Source of the DNA: Lathyrus oleraceus
Lineage: Eukaryota; Streptophyta; Magnoliopsida; Fabales; Fabaceae
Length of the DNA: 64,000 bases
Direction: 5' to 3'
NCBI RefSeq assembly: GCF_024323335.1
Contig: NC_066579.1
Span: 353,531,400 to 353,595,399 of the forward strand
In this document: in pieces, positions 51,411 to 63,105 of the stretch
Layout: the number at the start of each line of letters is the position of its first letter
How positions within the stretch are numbered: the first letter of the stretch is position 1
The notes under the pieces: generated by a model
Seen by the model: the letters and a program-made list of their open reading frames with translations, nothing else
What the model was told of the DNA's origin: nothing
Databases searched by the model: none
Position numbers and translations under genes: made by a program

Positions 51411-52849
51411 TTGTAGTTATTATTATGATCTCTGTTGAGGTTCACATTCATAGGGTGTCTTCAGGTGTAAAAGTGGCTCTCTCTGCTTCCATTTTTTGTT
51501 TTGTTTTGGTTTTCTTATAGAATATCATAGTTAGAAAAAAATTCAAGTTCCATGGCAATAATTTGCTGGTGGAGTGGTTATTAGACATTCATGTATAAGA
51601 CCTTCATTCTTTGTTTCTTTTAGTCACTCACATGCTTTTATAGCTAAAAGTATTATTCATATGGAACAGCTTTGAATTTTAAACTAGTTATATATTCTCT
51701 CCAAATATTGTCTAATTAATATTTGCTACCTTTTTTAGGCAACTAACTAGCTTATATCTTATTATAAGATTTATTTGACAATTTTTTAACAACTGTGAAA
51801 TGTTAAAAAAAAAACAAGAAACAGAAGAAAGAAAATTACGAAATGTTTGAAATTTGCTTATTGTTTATTTTGTATATTGTTCTTTCAAAAATAAAATTAC
51901 TTACTCAATTAATGATTGAGAAAATAAGACATACACGGCCAATGTAAAACTAGTTTTATATAATGATGTTCAATGAAAGTCTTTTATTTTACAGTAATTT
52001 TGTATTATTTTTATAAAATGAATTTTGATGACAATATTGCATGTTTTATACTGTATTGGTGTAAATTGATATTTATATTTATTAAACTCGATTAATAATT
52101 GATTCGGGATGGAGAGTCTAGTTGGATTCAGATGAGTGACTTCTGGGGGAGATGCGTAAGCTCTGATGGATGCTCTAAGATGGAATTAGGAGAATGTATT
52201 ATTTGTTCCACACTTAATGCTCAAGTTAGTGGTTAAAGGGGGAGCGCGAAGTTTTGAAATAAAATCGTGTAACAATTTTGAGGAGATTGGAGTTATGAGG
52301 GACATAATGAACATTGGTGACATTTGCAATTGACATTGTTGTCAGGGACATTGTCCCCACTCCAGTTTCGTACTACCATTACTAGTTAGTATGTGGGTGT
52401 GTTTTGGGTCGTGAAGGGGGCTTATCCCTATCAAGAACGATAGTTTCAAAAAGGGAGTTCTTGTTACACATTATGTATTTTTTAAAAATCTTTATGAATA
52501 CCACATAATGTCCCTTTTCAGAAGCTTCCTTTTGTAAGCACTATGTCTAAAAATAATCTTCTAGAACGTATTGTTTTATATATGAAATCACTTTCTTAAA
52601 CTTCATTCAAGACTCTATTTTATATTTTCTTAAACTCTCACAAAAAAAACTCTCTTTATTATTCAATTATTGTGTTTGGTTACATGTTCAAAATGTTTTG
52701 ACATCATGAATCTCATAATCATTCTAATTCACAAGTAATGAATATTTATATCTTTTTTCTGTTAGTCATATATTTTCCATGTTTTGCTAATGGAGACATC
52801 GTTCGGAAGTAAGCTTCTGGGACCTATAAAACTTTGTTCGGAAGGAACC
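51411..52849. other. SAUR 3' flank and unassigned spacer
   Basis: The first 300 bp probably hold the 3' UTR; a T-rich, AATAAT-containing stretch is present but no definite poly(A) signal can be named. The rest shows no recognisable gene or element. Confidence 0.45.
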
Positions 52850-53312
52850 TTCCGGACTAGTGGAAGATTTAGTTGACTATGTTTCTTTCACGTTCAATGG
52901 TTGTTAGTATGGTGCATCATGTTGGTGTCAACCGATTAATGTACCTGAAGATGGTGAGTTAGGTGTCCTTAAATCTGATGTTGCATACATTGATGTTGAG
53001 AAATATTTTACCATTAAACATACGTTTACGTTCTTAAATGAGTTCGTGTAGAAGCTGCTAAGTTAGTTTTATGGAATAGTTTTCGTTAGGTTTGATTTTG
53101 GTTATGATAGAAGACAACCATTTATTTTGATGAATTTTGAAAGAAGTGGTGGTTATAAAGAAACTCTCTCTGAAAGTTGAAACATGATAAAAATTGTTCA
53201 AGTGAATATGGATGTCCTTTTAGGTTGCTTGGGATAATATACGAAAAAATATTTGTAAATTTAATATGTTGTGCAGTGTACATAATTGTGAATTGGATCA
53301 CAAGTTGACATG
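52850..53312 (+). pseudogene. MULE transposase relic 2, N-terminal part
   Basis: Decayed coding sequence with pieces readable in several frames: YIDVEKYFTIKHTFTFLNEF (from about 52990), FDFGYDRRQPFILMNFERSGGYKE (about 53093-53160), EYGCPFRLLGIIYEK (about 53206-53250) and VHNCELDHKL (about 53279-53308). These match the N-terminal DNA-binding part of Mutator-like/FAR1-type transposases (charged strand, GKYK-like and CPFRL motifs). It is cut at 53312 by element G and resumes at 62656. It differs from MULE relic 1. Confidence 0.7.
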
Positions 53313-55357
53313 TGTCATAACCCAAAATTTTCCCGTTCATATTACAAGGCATTTTTCAAGGCACTCCAACTTATGTTTCAAGGCATTGACCTTAAAGGAA
53401 CAAAAACCCAGCTCACAACAGGCCCAATCCAGAAAAAGGCCCAAATTAGCTTGCTCGCTAGGCGAGCAACTCCTTCGCCTAGCGAATACCAGAATTATTG
53501 GGCTTCATTCTGAGCCCATTAGGTCACAGATGGCCTGCTCGCTAGGCGAGCATATCCTTCGCCTAGCGAACCCTTCGCTACACGCTCGCCTAGCGAAGTT
53601 TGCGAATATCAGAATTTTTGGGCTTCATTCTGAGCCCATTAGGTCACCACAATCACTATAAATACCGACACTTCAGTCACGAAAATGGACGGAGGAAGGG
53701 GGACGAAGACAGACGAAGACGGACAGAAACCCTGGCATAGAAACCCTGGAGACTAACTCAGAGAATTCCGAGTAAAGAAACCCTGAAGGCCGCTCATCCG
53801 CATCAAGGTTGCCTCCGCCCAATTCGACCCGATTGGCCAATCCAAAGCTGCAATTCCATTGCAAACAGGTTTGCGCATCACTACTGTTTTATGCTTTCAA
53901 TCGATAATCGCGACATACATAAGGCATCATGATTAAATTTTCGGATATGTAATTTGATTTCACATGTGAATTTAAGTATGCTTGAATATCCTGAATGTTT
54001 GTCCATGCTATTCCTGTAATTAAATGCCATAAAGTTCAGGGTGCCGGAGATCATGCTGCTATCAAACTCAAAACCCGTAGCAGCTCGCTAGCACATCGCT
54101 AAGCGAGCCTGTAGCGAACACTCGCTAAGCCTTCGCTAGGCGAAGCAGGAGCGAACGGGACAGTGGCTGTTTTGTTTCTTTTCTGTTCTGCCTTATGTTT
54201 ATCTAATCAAGATTTATTATAATTCTGCATTATTTGGCCTGACTTTATGACTGTTGTGTTTATTTTGTGGTGCAATTTTCAATTGTACTTTATCTCGATG
54301 TTCTAACCCGTGTGCTGAATTGTGTAAAGGCTTACACATTCCCGAAGAAACGGCCGACTAAGTATTCCACTTTATTTGTGGGATACCCTTATGGAGATAC
54401 ATCCTAAATTATCTAGCTGATTTTAATGTATTGATTTCATCGATTTTAATGTGGACCTAATTACTTAATCGATTACGGCTATCTAATTAATTGTAAAACT
54501 TTGCCTTTAAATATGCGATCTTGGACCTCTCTTTGTTACCCTACGATATTACGGTATTACGGTCATGTCCCGCGAATGTGGGGATACACTTAGCAAAGAC
54601 TCTTCGATTAAATCATCATGTCCCTCTAAAATAAATCATAGCCCCTCGGATGTTGCCTTCGAATATATGATTTTGTCCCCCGAGGACCCCTCGGTGTAGC
54701 CTACGGTGAAATGATGATAGTCCCTTCGAATGCTAAGGTATCCTTACAACCATTGCTTTCGATGACCAATCGATGACCCTACGATGCCCCTTTTACATCC
54801 AAAGGATAAAACTACTTATTTCTCAATAATAAGGACGGTTTTACCCTCACAAGGATAGGAAATGCCCATCAAGACCTTGGGTAGGTATAACTCTTAATTG
54901 CTTACTCATAATTTAAAAATACTTTTCACACTTCACAAATACTAGAAAATCACCACTTGGTATACATTCATACTAGAATCATTACTGAGTTATATTTTTC
55001 TAAACCATTTTCAAAACTAAACGAGATAACCACTTTGTATACATTCATACGAGAATCATTACAAAGTTAAATTCTCTTTTTCAAAACATTTTCTAAATAA
55101 TTCACGAACACTTTTTCAGACAAGAAAAATAATATAAGTGATCAAGCAATTAAGAGCCCATGGATAACCATGGATACAAAGGGTGCTAATACCTTCCCTT
55201 TGTATAATGTACCTCCCGAACCCAAAATCTAAATTAAGGTCTTTCCTGTTCTTTTCCGCCTTTCCTTATTGGATGAAAGAAAAGTCGGTGGCGACTCTTG
55301 CTATCCGCGACATTGCGATTAAAAGCAAAACACCCCAAGTCAGTTCACCGTATGACA
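53313..55357 (+). repeat. 5' LTR of element G
   Basis: Begins TGTCATAACCC and ends CGTATGACA. It matches 60595-62655 with very few changes, including a nine-base indel near 53487. It contains GCTCGC-TAG-GCGAGC-type dyads at about 53452-53600 and 54085-54150, and a GGTGCTAATACCTTCCCTT block near 55180 shared with the solo LTR at 35379-40158. Confidence 0.96.
53655..53663 (+). promoter_or_regulatory. TATA box in 5' LTR of element G
   Basis: CTATAAATA stands directly 3' of the dyad cluster, about 340 bp into the LTR, and is conserved in the 3' LTR (60947-60955). Transcription would start about 30 bp downstream. Confidence 0.55.
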
Positions 55358-55361
55358 GAAC

Positions 55362-55379
55362 TGGCGACTCTGCTGGGGA
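55362..55379 (+). other. Primer binding site of element G (tRNA-Arg type)
   Basis: Eighteen bases beginning TGGCGACTCTGC, four bases inside the LTR. It is complementary to a tRNA 3' end of the form GAGTCGCCA, which suits plant tRNA-Arg and the Tat/Ogre group. The assignment is from memory of tRNA ends. Confidence 0.75.
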
Positions 55380-56211
55380 AATAGAGAGGTTACCTTAAAA
55401 ACAAGATCACTTATTTAAATTGTCTGATTTACTTTTAGGGGATTGCTTGGGTATGTTATGCTTGAGTGAAGGATCCTACACCCGGATCTAGTGTACCTTA
55501 GGTAAGTAGCAATAGATCATCGCGACTATCCGGCGTATACTGGAATGGTTTAAATGATGGCTACGGTTAATGTGACACTTTGGATGTCCTGATGTTCCTC
55601 ATGTTTACTTGAGGAAAAATTTGGCTTCCGCGTGGTGTCATCAAAGCATTAACCAGACCTTTAGAACCCTAATTGACTCATCCTAGCCATTAGAAAGTAG
55701 TGAGATAACTGGCTTCGGTTCCGACTGAGGTTGGTTGAGACTCGATACTACACTCCTTGAGATTCGACTTTAGGGAAGCTTTGGTCAACCACTTGGTGTT
55801 GCACTAAAGTGGACTTAAAGGAAGGTCAATGATTGGAGATCCTTCTAGAACCCAGTTACTATTCTAGGACAGGTTGAACCAACCAAACTTCAGTGGAAAG
55901 GGTACTTACCTATGGAACTCATGCAAGCCTTAAAACCTAGGAATGATTGTTGTGTGACTTGTTTGTGCTTGTTGTTTACTTAACATCATAACATCATAAC
56001 ATCATAACATCGTGGCATTGTACTAACCATTTCGAGGACTTAAGGATTTAACTTTGCCCTGTTTTGAAAAAAAAAGTTTCCTTTTTTGGTAGTTTACGCA
56101 AAGTTAAATTCCAAAAGTCCTTGAAAACATTTCATACATTGCATAGCATAACATTGCATAACAGGTATTCTAAGGGATCAGTGTTCTCACGGTTTTCCTC
56201 CAAACAGAAAA
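55380..56211 (+). other. Untranslated leader of element G
   Basis: No open frame of note; the extra ORF upstream of gag found in full Ogre elements is not seen. Near 55984-56012 ACATCATA units are repeated about four times. Confidence 0.6.
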
Positions 56212-57285
56212 ATGGCTCTCGAACAAACTGTCAAAGATCTCCATGCTCAGAATGCTCAACTCCAGGAGATGATCTTGAACTTATCCAAGGGGCAGGAGGA
56301 ACTGAAGGCTCTCTTGCTCGAGAAGAAAAAGGACAAGAAACCTGTGAGTTACATTAACCCGGGAAGAAGGCTTAAGGGACAGGCTGCAGGAGTCAAGATT
56401 AGAATTCCGAAGGATCAAGAAGAGGAGACAGAGAATGATTCGGAGGAGAAGAATGTTGATATCTTCAACCATGAGGACGACGATGAAGATTATGAAAATG
56501 AACAATACTCTCCAAAAGATGATAAGTATAACTTGCTGGAAGAACGCATGCTAGCTATGGAGGGTCAAAAGGCGCCCGGTCTGGATTTCGAAAGCTTGGG
56601 ACTGGTCTCTGATGTGGTCATTCCACGCAAATTCAAGATCCCCACTTTCACTATATACGATGGGGCATCTTGTCCTCAGATGCATCTGAGAGCTTATGTG
56701 AGAAAGATTCAGCCGTATACCACTAATAGGAAACTATGGATCCATTTCTACCAAGAGAGTCTGTCTGGCACACAGTTAGAATGGTACTATCAGCTCGAGA
56801 GCTCTGACATCCACACCTGGACTGACTTAGCGACAACTTTCTACAAGCATTACCAGTATAATTCTGAATTAGCACCTACTCGGTTACAGTTGCAAAATAT
56901 GACTATGGGATCTAAAGAAAGTTTCAAAGAATATGCTCAAAAATGGAGAGATTTGGCTGGCAGAGTCAAACCTCCTCTGACTGACAGAGAGTTAGTGGAC
57001 ATGTTCATGAGCACACTGACTGGCCCATTCTACAGCCATCTATTGAGGAGTTCCTCATTGGGTTTCACTGAACTTATATTAACAGGTGAACATGTTGAAA
57101 GCGGCATTCGAAGGGGAAAGATACAGGCGGCTACCTCTGATCCTCCGGAGACTCCTAATGTCATCATTGCTCCTCTGCCTAATCATGACGAGACTGTCAA
57201 TGCTGTGGAAGATACTGATAACAATTATGACTTGGATAGTTGGATTTTCCCAACAATTGGTGACAGACTCCAATTGGAAGGCTGA
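56212..57285 (+). CDS. Gag protein of Ogre/Tat-like element G
   Basis: An uninterrupted 357-codon frame. The ATG at 56212 begins MALEQTVKDLHAQNAQLQEM, predicted as a coiled coil over about residues 1-40. A charged linker with many acidic residues follows (about 65-110). The retrotransposon Gag domain covers about residues 140-280: PRKFKIPTFTIYDG, LWIHFYQESLSG, LEWYYQLE, FKEYAQKWRDLAGRVKPPL. No CCHC knuckle is present, as is common in the Tat/Ogre group. Gag would assemble the particle around the RNA. The frame is intact while pol has been lost, which is typical of non-autonomous derivatives relying on outside enzymes. Confidence 0.88.
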   Translation: MALEQTVKDLHAQNAQLQEMILNLSKGQEELKALLLEKKKDKKPVSYINPGRRLKGQAAGVKIRIPKDQEEETENDSEEKNVDIFNHEDDDEDYENEQYSPKDDKYNLLEERMLAMEGQKAPGLDFESLGLVSDVVIPRKFKIPTFTIYDGASCPQMHLRAYVRKIQPYTTNRKLWIHFYQESLSGTQLEWYYQLESSDIHTWTDLATTFYKHYQYNSELAPTRLQLQNMTMGSKESFKEYAQKWRDLAGRVKPPLTDRELVDMFMSTLTGPFYSHLLRSSSLGFTELILTGEHVESGIRRGKIQAATSDPPETPNVIIAPLPNHDETVNAVEDTDNNYDLDSWIFPTIGDRLQLEG

Positions 57286-57399
57286 AGACACTATCCCGAT
57301 TTCCTTTAGTCAGGAGTAATTGTTATTGCTTATTTTAATGTATTAAATTTTGTTAAAGGTTTTGTCATTTTTATAAACATATTCACATTCAATAAATCA

Positions 57400-58364
57400 A
57401 TGGACCTTTTTGCATTCAAATATTGCGCTCTTTATCTTTCTTGTCATTTTTCAAACAAGCTATGCTTTCTTGCACACACTCACGTAACAATTCGCAGACC
57501 CATATCCACTCTGGATCCTGTTGATAATAATTCTACTACTGTTCATTATGACTTTGAAAATCCGATGTACCAAGCCGAGGATGGAAGTGAGGAAGATTGT
57601 GAAGTACCTGGAGAGCTTGCCAGACTACTGCAAGAAGAAAAGATTATTCAGCCGCATGGGGCATCGATCGAAATCATAAATCTGGACCGCGTCGCCCGAT
57701 TTAGCTCCCATTTGACCGCTACTTGCAAATCCGTCCCCAAATTACTGAGACAAAATCAAGAAGTATCTCCAAGAACCTTCAATTCTGACGCCACCAGTTG
57801 AAGGAGGACCTCTAATCATGTACTTGACCGTGTTAGACAATTCAATGGGGTGTGTGCTGGGGCAACATGACGAGTCTGGTCGAAAAGAGCATGCAATATA
57901 CCACCTTAGCAAAAAGGTACCGACTGTGAAACAAGATATTCACAGCTCGAGAAAGCTTGCTGTGCTTTGGCCTGGGCTGCTCGCCGACTAAGACAGTATA
58001 TGTTGAATCACACCGCTTTATTGATTTCTAAGATGGATCTTATCAAATACACATTTGAGAAACCTGCTGTCTCCTGAAAGAGCTATCACTGATAATGGTG
58101 CTAATCTGAACAACAAGATGATTACTGAACTCTGCACGCAGTTCAAAATAAAACACCATAATTCCGAAGTGGCGGCTTGGTAATAAAGCGTATCATTCTA
58201 CCACAAGGTGATTCTAGAGGCAAATGGACTCCCACATACGAAGGGCCATTTGTAGTTAAGAAGGTATTCTCTGGTGGAGCCATGATACTTGCTACAATGG
58301 ATGACGAAGAATCCCCGCATCCCGTGAACACGGACATAGTTAAAAAAATACTACGCATGTACAC
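57400..58364 (+). pseudogene. Element G pol remnants
   Basis: Several pieces can be read. First (57500-57700), an acidic stretch ending EEKIIQPHGASIEIINL matches the linker between protease and RT in Ogre-like pol. Then, without RT, RNase H follows (about 57820-58050: LDNSMGCVLGQHDESG, RKEHAIYYLSKK). A short integrase core piece (about 58084-58170: ITDNGANLNNKMI) comes next, then the integrase C-terminal region (58177-58364: ILPQGDSRGKWTPTYEGPFVVKK). Each junction is a deletion; the FMDD site and the first integrase aspartate are gone. The frame from 58177 stays open to 58650, but the part after 58364 is not recognisable. Confidence 0.85.
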
Positions 58365-58650
58365 CCGGCAAGTCGAAAACCTGAAAAGACGGCTTGGACA
58401 AAAAGGGGTATCCTGGTGGACTGAAAACCTGAAAAGGCGGTCTAGGCAAAAATTAGGGATTAAAGTGTATGACTATGTCCCGTTCTCGGTCAGCTTCACC
58501 CAAGTTCAAGGGACTGAACAAGCCAATCACTTCTATCCAACAGCAGGATATGAGAGGCTTGAAGACATAATGACAGTAGTGGAATTAAAATCAATAGGAC
58601 TTTTTCTGCATAGCTTTTTCTTTGTTTTCTTGACAATCTCCTCTTACTAG

Positions 58651-59117
58651 GATTTCTGTCTCCTTGTACACAAATTGCCTATTTATAGGCCCTCTTTCAA
58701 AATCAATACAATTTCATTTCCAAAAATATGTTTTGTTTTACTTTCTCTGTTTTGCTTGCATAAACGTCCATTGATTTAATTTGAATTGATACATGCACTT
58801 GAATATGATCGATGTTTATCAAAAACACATGCATAAAACGGAAATAGCAATTACTACAAGACTTCAGGATCGAGGAAAGGTCTAACCATACTTCCCAGTG
58901 AATCCGTTGCTAATTCTATTCCCTAGCAAAACCAGCTATTGCCCAGAAGAAATTGGCATCACCAGACAGACTGGTCATCTCTTCCACTCCCAGCCAGGCT
59001 TCTGTTGAATATTTCTCCCATCAGACAGAAATCAAATACCCCCAGCTAAGAAAGGGCCATCAATACAAATATCTCCAACCAGAATATTGGGATTTATTTT
59101 CCCCTGGCAAAAAGTTT
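58651..59117. other. Noncoding 3' region of element G
   Basis: No convincing gene. It lies between the pol remnants and the tandem repeats; a short open frame at 58953-59195 runs into the 67-bp repeats and is not gene-like. Confidence 0.55.
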
Positions 59118-59290
59118 CAGACACATAATCCCTTCATGCATCATTTCACATCATATACATGCATACAAATGTTCGCATTTATTTCAGACGCATAATTCAT
59201 TCATTACATCATTTCGCATCATATACATGCATACATTGTTCGCATTTATTTTCAGAAGCATAAAACATCTCATGCATCATGACATGGCAT
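59118..59290 (+). repeat. Tandem repeat, unit about 67 bp, in element G
   Basis: Two full units start at 59118 and 59185 and a partial one at 59253. Each begins CAGA(C/A)(A/G)CATAA and contains CATCATATACATGCATACA followed by GTTCGCATTTATTT. Confidence 0.85.
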
Positions 59291-59551
59291 GAAGCTAACT
59301 TTATTTTTCAGGTTAATTATCCTCCTGATACAGTCAAAACAAAGGTTCATTCAGACGGACACCCTTATCGGTTACATTCGAGATTCAACTACATGTCAAC
59401 ATTCATTCTGACATCTTCCTAACGATGGCATCTATAAGCCCATCCCAGACATTTATTGCAAATACAACATATACAAACATCATCGGATATAGCCTAACGG
59501 ACGGCTCATTCTGATTCAGCCTAACGTATGGTTTCTTCAACTATTCAGAAA

Positions 59552-60270
59552 CAGCCTAATGGACGGCTCGTTCTGCTGCTCAGAGACGGTCTAGCGTACG
59601 ACCCATTTGGATGTTCATCCCCTCAGATGCTACCTAGCATACGGTACATTCTGAAGTGTAGTCTGGCGTATGACTACCCCCTTCATCATCAGAAACAGCC
59701 TAACGGACGGTTCGTTCTGCTGCTCAGAGACGGTCTAGCGTACGACCCATTTGGACGTTCATCCCCTCAGATGCTACCTAGCATACGGTACATTCTGAAG
59801 TGTAGTCTGGCGTATGACTACCCCCTTCATCATCAGAAACAGCCTAACGGACGGCTCGTTCTGCTGCTCAGAGACGGTCTAGCGTACGACCCATTTGGAC
59901 GTTCATCCCCTCAGATGCTACCTAGTGTACGGTACATTTCTGAAGCGTAGTCTAGCATATGACTACCCCTTTCATCATCAGATTCAGCCTAACGGACGGC
60001 TCATTCTGCTCAGAGACGGTCTAGCGTACGACCCGTTTGGATGTTCATTCCCTCAGATGCTACCTAGCGTACGGTACATTTCTGAAGTGTAGTCTAGCAT
60101 ATGACTACCCCTTTCGTCATCAGAAATAGCCTAACGGACGGGTTATTCTGCAACTCAGATACGATCTAGTGTATGATCCATTCCGATTTTTCATCCCCAG
60201 CAAAGTCATCCGCCTAATGAACACCTCACTCTGCTATTCAGATATGGTCTAGCGTATGATCCATTCTGAT
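59552..60270 (+). repeat. Tandem repeat, unit 144 bp, in element G 3' region
   Basis: Units start with CAGCCTAA(C/T)GGACGG at 59552, 59696, 59840, 59985 and, as TAGCC, 60127, giving periods of 144, 144, 145 and 142 bp; degraded units continue to about 60400. Because 144 is a multiple of three, a repeated 48-residue reading frame (QPNGRLVLLLRDGLAYDPFG...) stays open over 59528-59950. Tandem arrays in the 3' untranslated region are known in Ogre-type elements and have been proposed as seeds of satellite DNA. Confidence 0.93.
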
Positions 60271-60581
60271 CCCTTATCCCCAGCAACGTATAACACACTC
60301 TGACTCCCCGGCGAAGTCGACAGCCTAATGGATGACCCACTATACGGTCTAGCGTATGACCCGGTATAACACCCATGTCTTCAGATATCGTCTAATGTAC
60401 GACGCACTCTGAAGCTCTCATCATCAAACTTCCTGGATGGCATCTTTAAGCCCATCTCCATCAAGACCAACTTTCGATTAACAAGCGCAAATTTTTGGGG
60501 CATTCTAGTGTTCAATGATCTTCCACCTCCCGATCATGAATGGCGTACACACCATTCTAACTCTCTCGGTTCAAGAATATT

Positions 60582-60594
60582 GAACAGGGGCAGC
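60582..60594 (+). other. Polypurine tract of element G
   Basis: GAACAGGGGCAGC directly precedes the TG of the 3' LTR; the purine-rich core ACAGGGGCAG fits the plus-strand primer. Confidence 0.7.
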
Positions 60595-62655
60595 TGTCAT
60601 ACCCCAAAATTTGCCCGTTCATATTACAAGGCATTTTTCAAGGCACTCCAACTTATGTTTCAAGGCATTGACCTTAAAGGAACAAAAGCCCAGCTCACAA
60701 CAGGCCCAATCCAGAAAAAGGCCCAAATTAGCTTGCTCGCTAGGCGAACAACTCCTTCGCCTAGCGAAGCTTGCGAATACCAGAATTATTGGGCTTCATT
60801 CTGAGCCCATTAGGTCACAGATGGCCTGCTCGCTAGGCGAGCATATCCTTCGCCTAGCGAACCCTTCGCTACACGCTCGCCTAGCGAAGTTTGCGAATAT
60901 CAGAATTTTTGGGCTTCATTCTGAGCCCATTAGGTCACCACAATCACTATAAATACCGACACTTCAGTCACGAAAATGGACGGAGGAAGGGGGACGAAGA
61001 CAGACGAAGACGAACAGAAACCCTGGCATAGAAACCCTGGAGACTAACTCAGAGAATTCCGAGTAAAGAAACCCTGAAGGCCGCTCATCCGCACCAAGGT
61101 TGCCTCCGCCCAATTCGACCCGATTGGCCAATCCAAAGCTGCAATTCCATTGCAAACAGGTTTGCGCATCACTACTGTTTTATGCTTTCAATCGATAATC
61201 GCGACATACATAAGGCATCATGATTAAATTTTCGGATATGTAATTTGATTTCACATGTGAATTTAAGTATGCCTGAATATCCTGAATGTTTGTCCATGCT
61301 ATTCCTGTAATTAAATGCCATAAAGTTCAGGGTGCCGGAGATCATGCTGCTATCAAACTCAAAACCCGTAGCAGCTCGCTAGCACATCGCTAAGCGAGCC
61401 TGTAGCGAACACTCGCTAAGCCTTCGCTAGGCGAAGCAGGAGCGAACGGGACAGTGGCTGTTTTGTTTCTTTTCTGTTCTGCCTTATGTTTATCTAATCA
61501 AGATTTATTATAATTCTGCATTATTTGGCCTGACTTTATGACTGTTGTGTTTATTTTGTGGTGCAATTTTCAATTGTACTTTATCTCGATGTTCTAACCC
61601 GTGTGCTGAATTGTGTAAAGGCTTACACATTCCCGAAGAAACGGCCGACTAAGTATTCCACTTTATTTGTGGGATACCCTTATGGAGATACATCCTAAAT
61701 TATCTAGCTGATTTTAATGTATTGATTTCATCGATTTTAATGTGGACCTAATTACTTAATCGATTACGGCTATCTAATTAATTGTAAAACTTTGCCTTTA
61801 AATATGCGATCTTGGACCTCTCTTTGTTACCCTACGATATTACGATATTACGGTATTACGGTCATGTCCCGCGAATGTGGGGATACACTTAGCAAAGACC
61901 CTTCGATTAAATCATCATGTCCCTCTAAAATAAATCATAGGCCCTCGGATGTTGCCTTCGAATATATGATTTTGTCCCCCGAGGACCCCTCGGTGTAGCC
62001 TACGGTGAAATGATGATAGTCCCTTCGAATGCTAAGGTATCCTTACAACCGTTGCTTTCGATGACCAATCGATGACCCTACGATGCCCCTTTTACATCCA
62101 AAGGATAAAACTACTATTTCTCAATAATAAGGACGGTTTTACCCTCACAAGGATAGGAAATGCCCATCAAGACCTTGGGTAGGTATAACTCTTAATTGCT
62201 TACTCATAATTTAAAAATACTTTTCACACTTCACAAATACTAGAAAATCACCACTTGGTATACATTCATACTAGAATCATTACTGAGTTATATTTTTCTA
62301 AACCATTTTCAAAACTAAACGAGATAACCACTTTGTATACATTCATACGAGAATCATTACAAAGTTAAATTCTCTTTTTCAAAACATTTTCTAAACAATT
62401 CACGAACACTTTTTCAGACAAGAAAAATAATATAAGTGATCAAGCAATTAAGAGCCCATGGATAACCATGGATACAAAGGGTGCTAATACCTTCCCTTTG
62501 TATAATGTACCTCCCGAACCCAAAATCTAAATTAAGGTCTTTTCTGTTCTTTTCCGCCTTTCCTTATTGGATGAAAGAAAAGTCGGTGGCGACTCTTGCT
62601 ATCCGCGACATTGCGATTAAAAGCAAAATACCCCAAGTCAGTTCACCGTATGACA
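60595..62655 (+). repeat. 3' LTR of element G
   Basis: Near-identical to 53313-55357. It includes the same dyads (about 60735-60890 and 61378-61445), the TATA box and the CGTATGACA end, followed by the target duplication ACATG. Confidence 0.96.
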
Positions 62656-63105
62656 ACATGTTATCATGTTGCTGAGATGAGAATGAACATGATTTTGCCT
62701 AAAAAGATACTCACAACTTTGAAAGAAAGATACTCAATAATATAATAAATATTAAACAAGTTTATAATGTTCAAGACAGAAAAAAAAAAGGGTTGGACAC
62801 GTCCAAAATCCATCAAGTTGCTTAACATATTTTCCGCTCTATGGATAATTGATTCAACATATAAGACCAACAAATACATAATACATCTGCTTAAAATTAT
62901 TGGTGTTACTTCTACAAAGATGACATATTCAATTGGATTTTCTTTTATGGAATATGAAAAAGAGATAATGTTACTTGGCCATCTAAAAATGTGTCAGAAT
63001 TTTTTGAAGGACTCATAAAATATATCATAGGTGATTGTCATTGATCGTGATACTTCCCTAATGAATTATGTTACAAAAATATTTCATCTATCATATATTT
63101 TACTA
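62656..63105 (+). pseudogene. MULE transposase relic 2, catalytic part
   Basis: Resumes the MULE coding sequence broken at 53312. Readable pieces are EMRMNMILPKKILTTLKERYS (from about 62680), then in an open frame from about 62767 RPKSIKLLNIF, IIDSTYKTNKY (first catalytic acidic residue), IGVTSTKMTYSIGFSFMEYEKE, and after a stop VIVIDRDTSLMN (about 63030-63065, second acidic residue). Order and motifs match Mutator-like transposases. Stops and shifts make it a pseudogene; with 52850-53312 it forms one ancient copy. Confidence 0.82.

Larger units (their letters stand above)
53313..62655 (+). mobile_element. Ogre/Tat-like gypsy element G, non-autonomous (9.3 kb)
   Basis: Flanked by a perfect five-base target duplication ACATG (53308-53312 and 62656-62660). 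LTRs of 2045 and 2061 bp are almost identical, so insertion is recent. A tRNA-Arg-like PBS, an intact Gag of the Tat/Ogre type and a polypurine tract are present. Pol is reduced to fragments of the protease-RT linker, RNase H and integrase; RT itself is missing. The 3' untranslated region carries tandem repeats of about 67 and 144 bp. Such a copy could only move using proteins from a related element. Confidence 0.93.

Noticed and set aside
53266..53661. 131-residue open frame at the start of element G's 5' LTR
   Set aside because: It crosses the boundary between the MULE relic and the LTR and reads through the dyad cluster, so it cannot be a conserved gene.
59528..59950. 140-residue open frame as a real gene
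   Set aside because: It is the translation of the 144-bp tandem repeat; there is no start context or similarity to support a protein. Kept only as a finding about the repeat.
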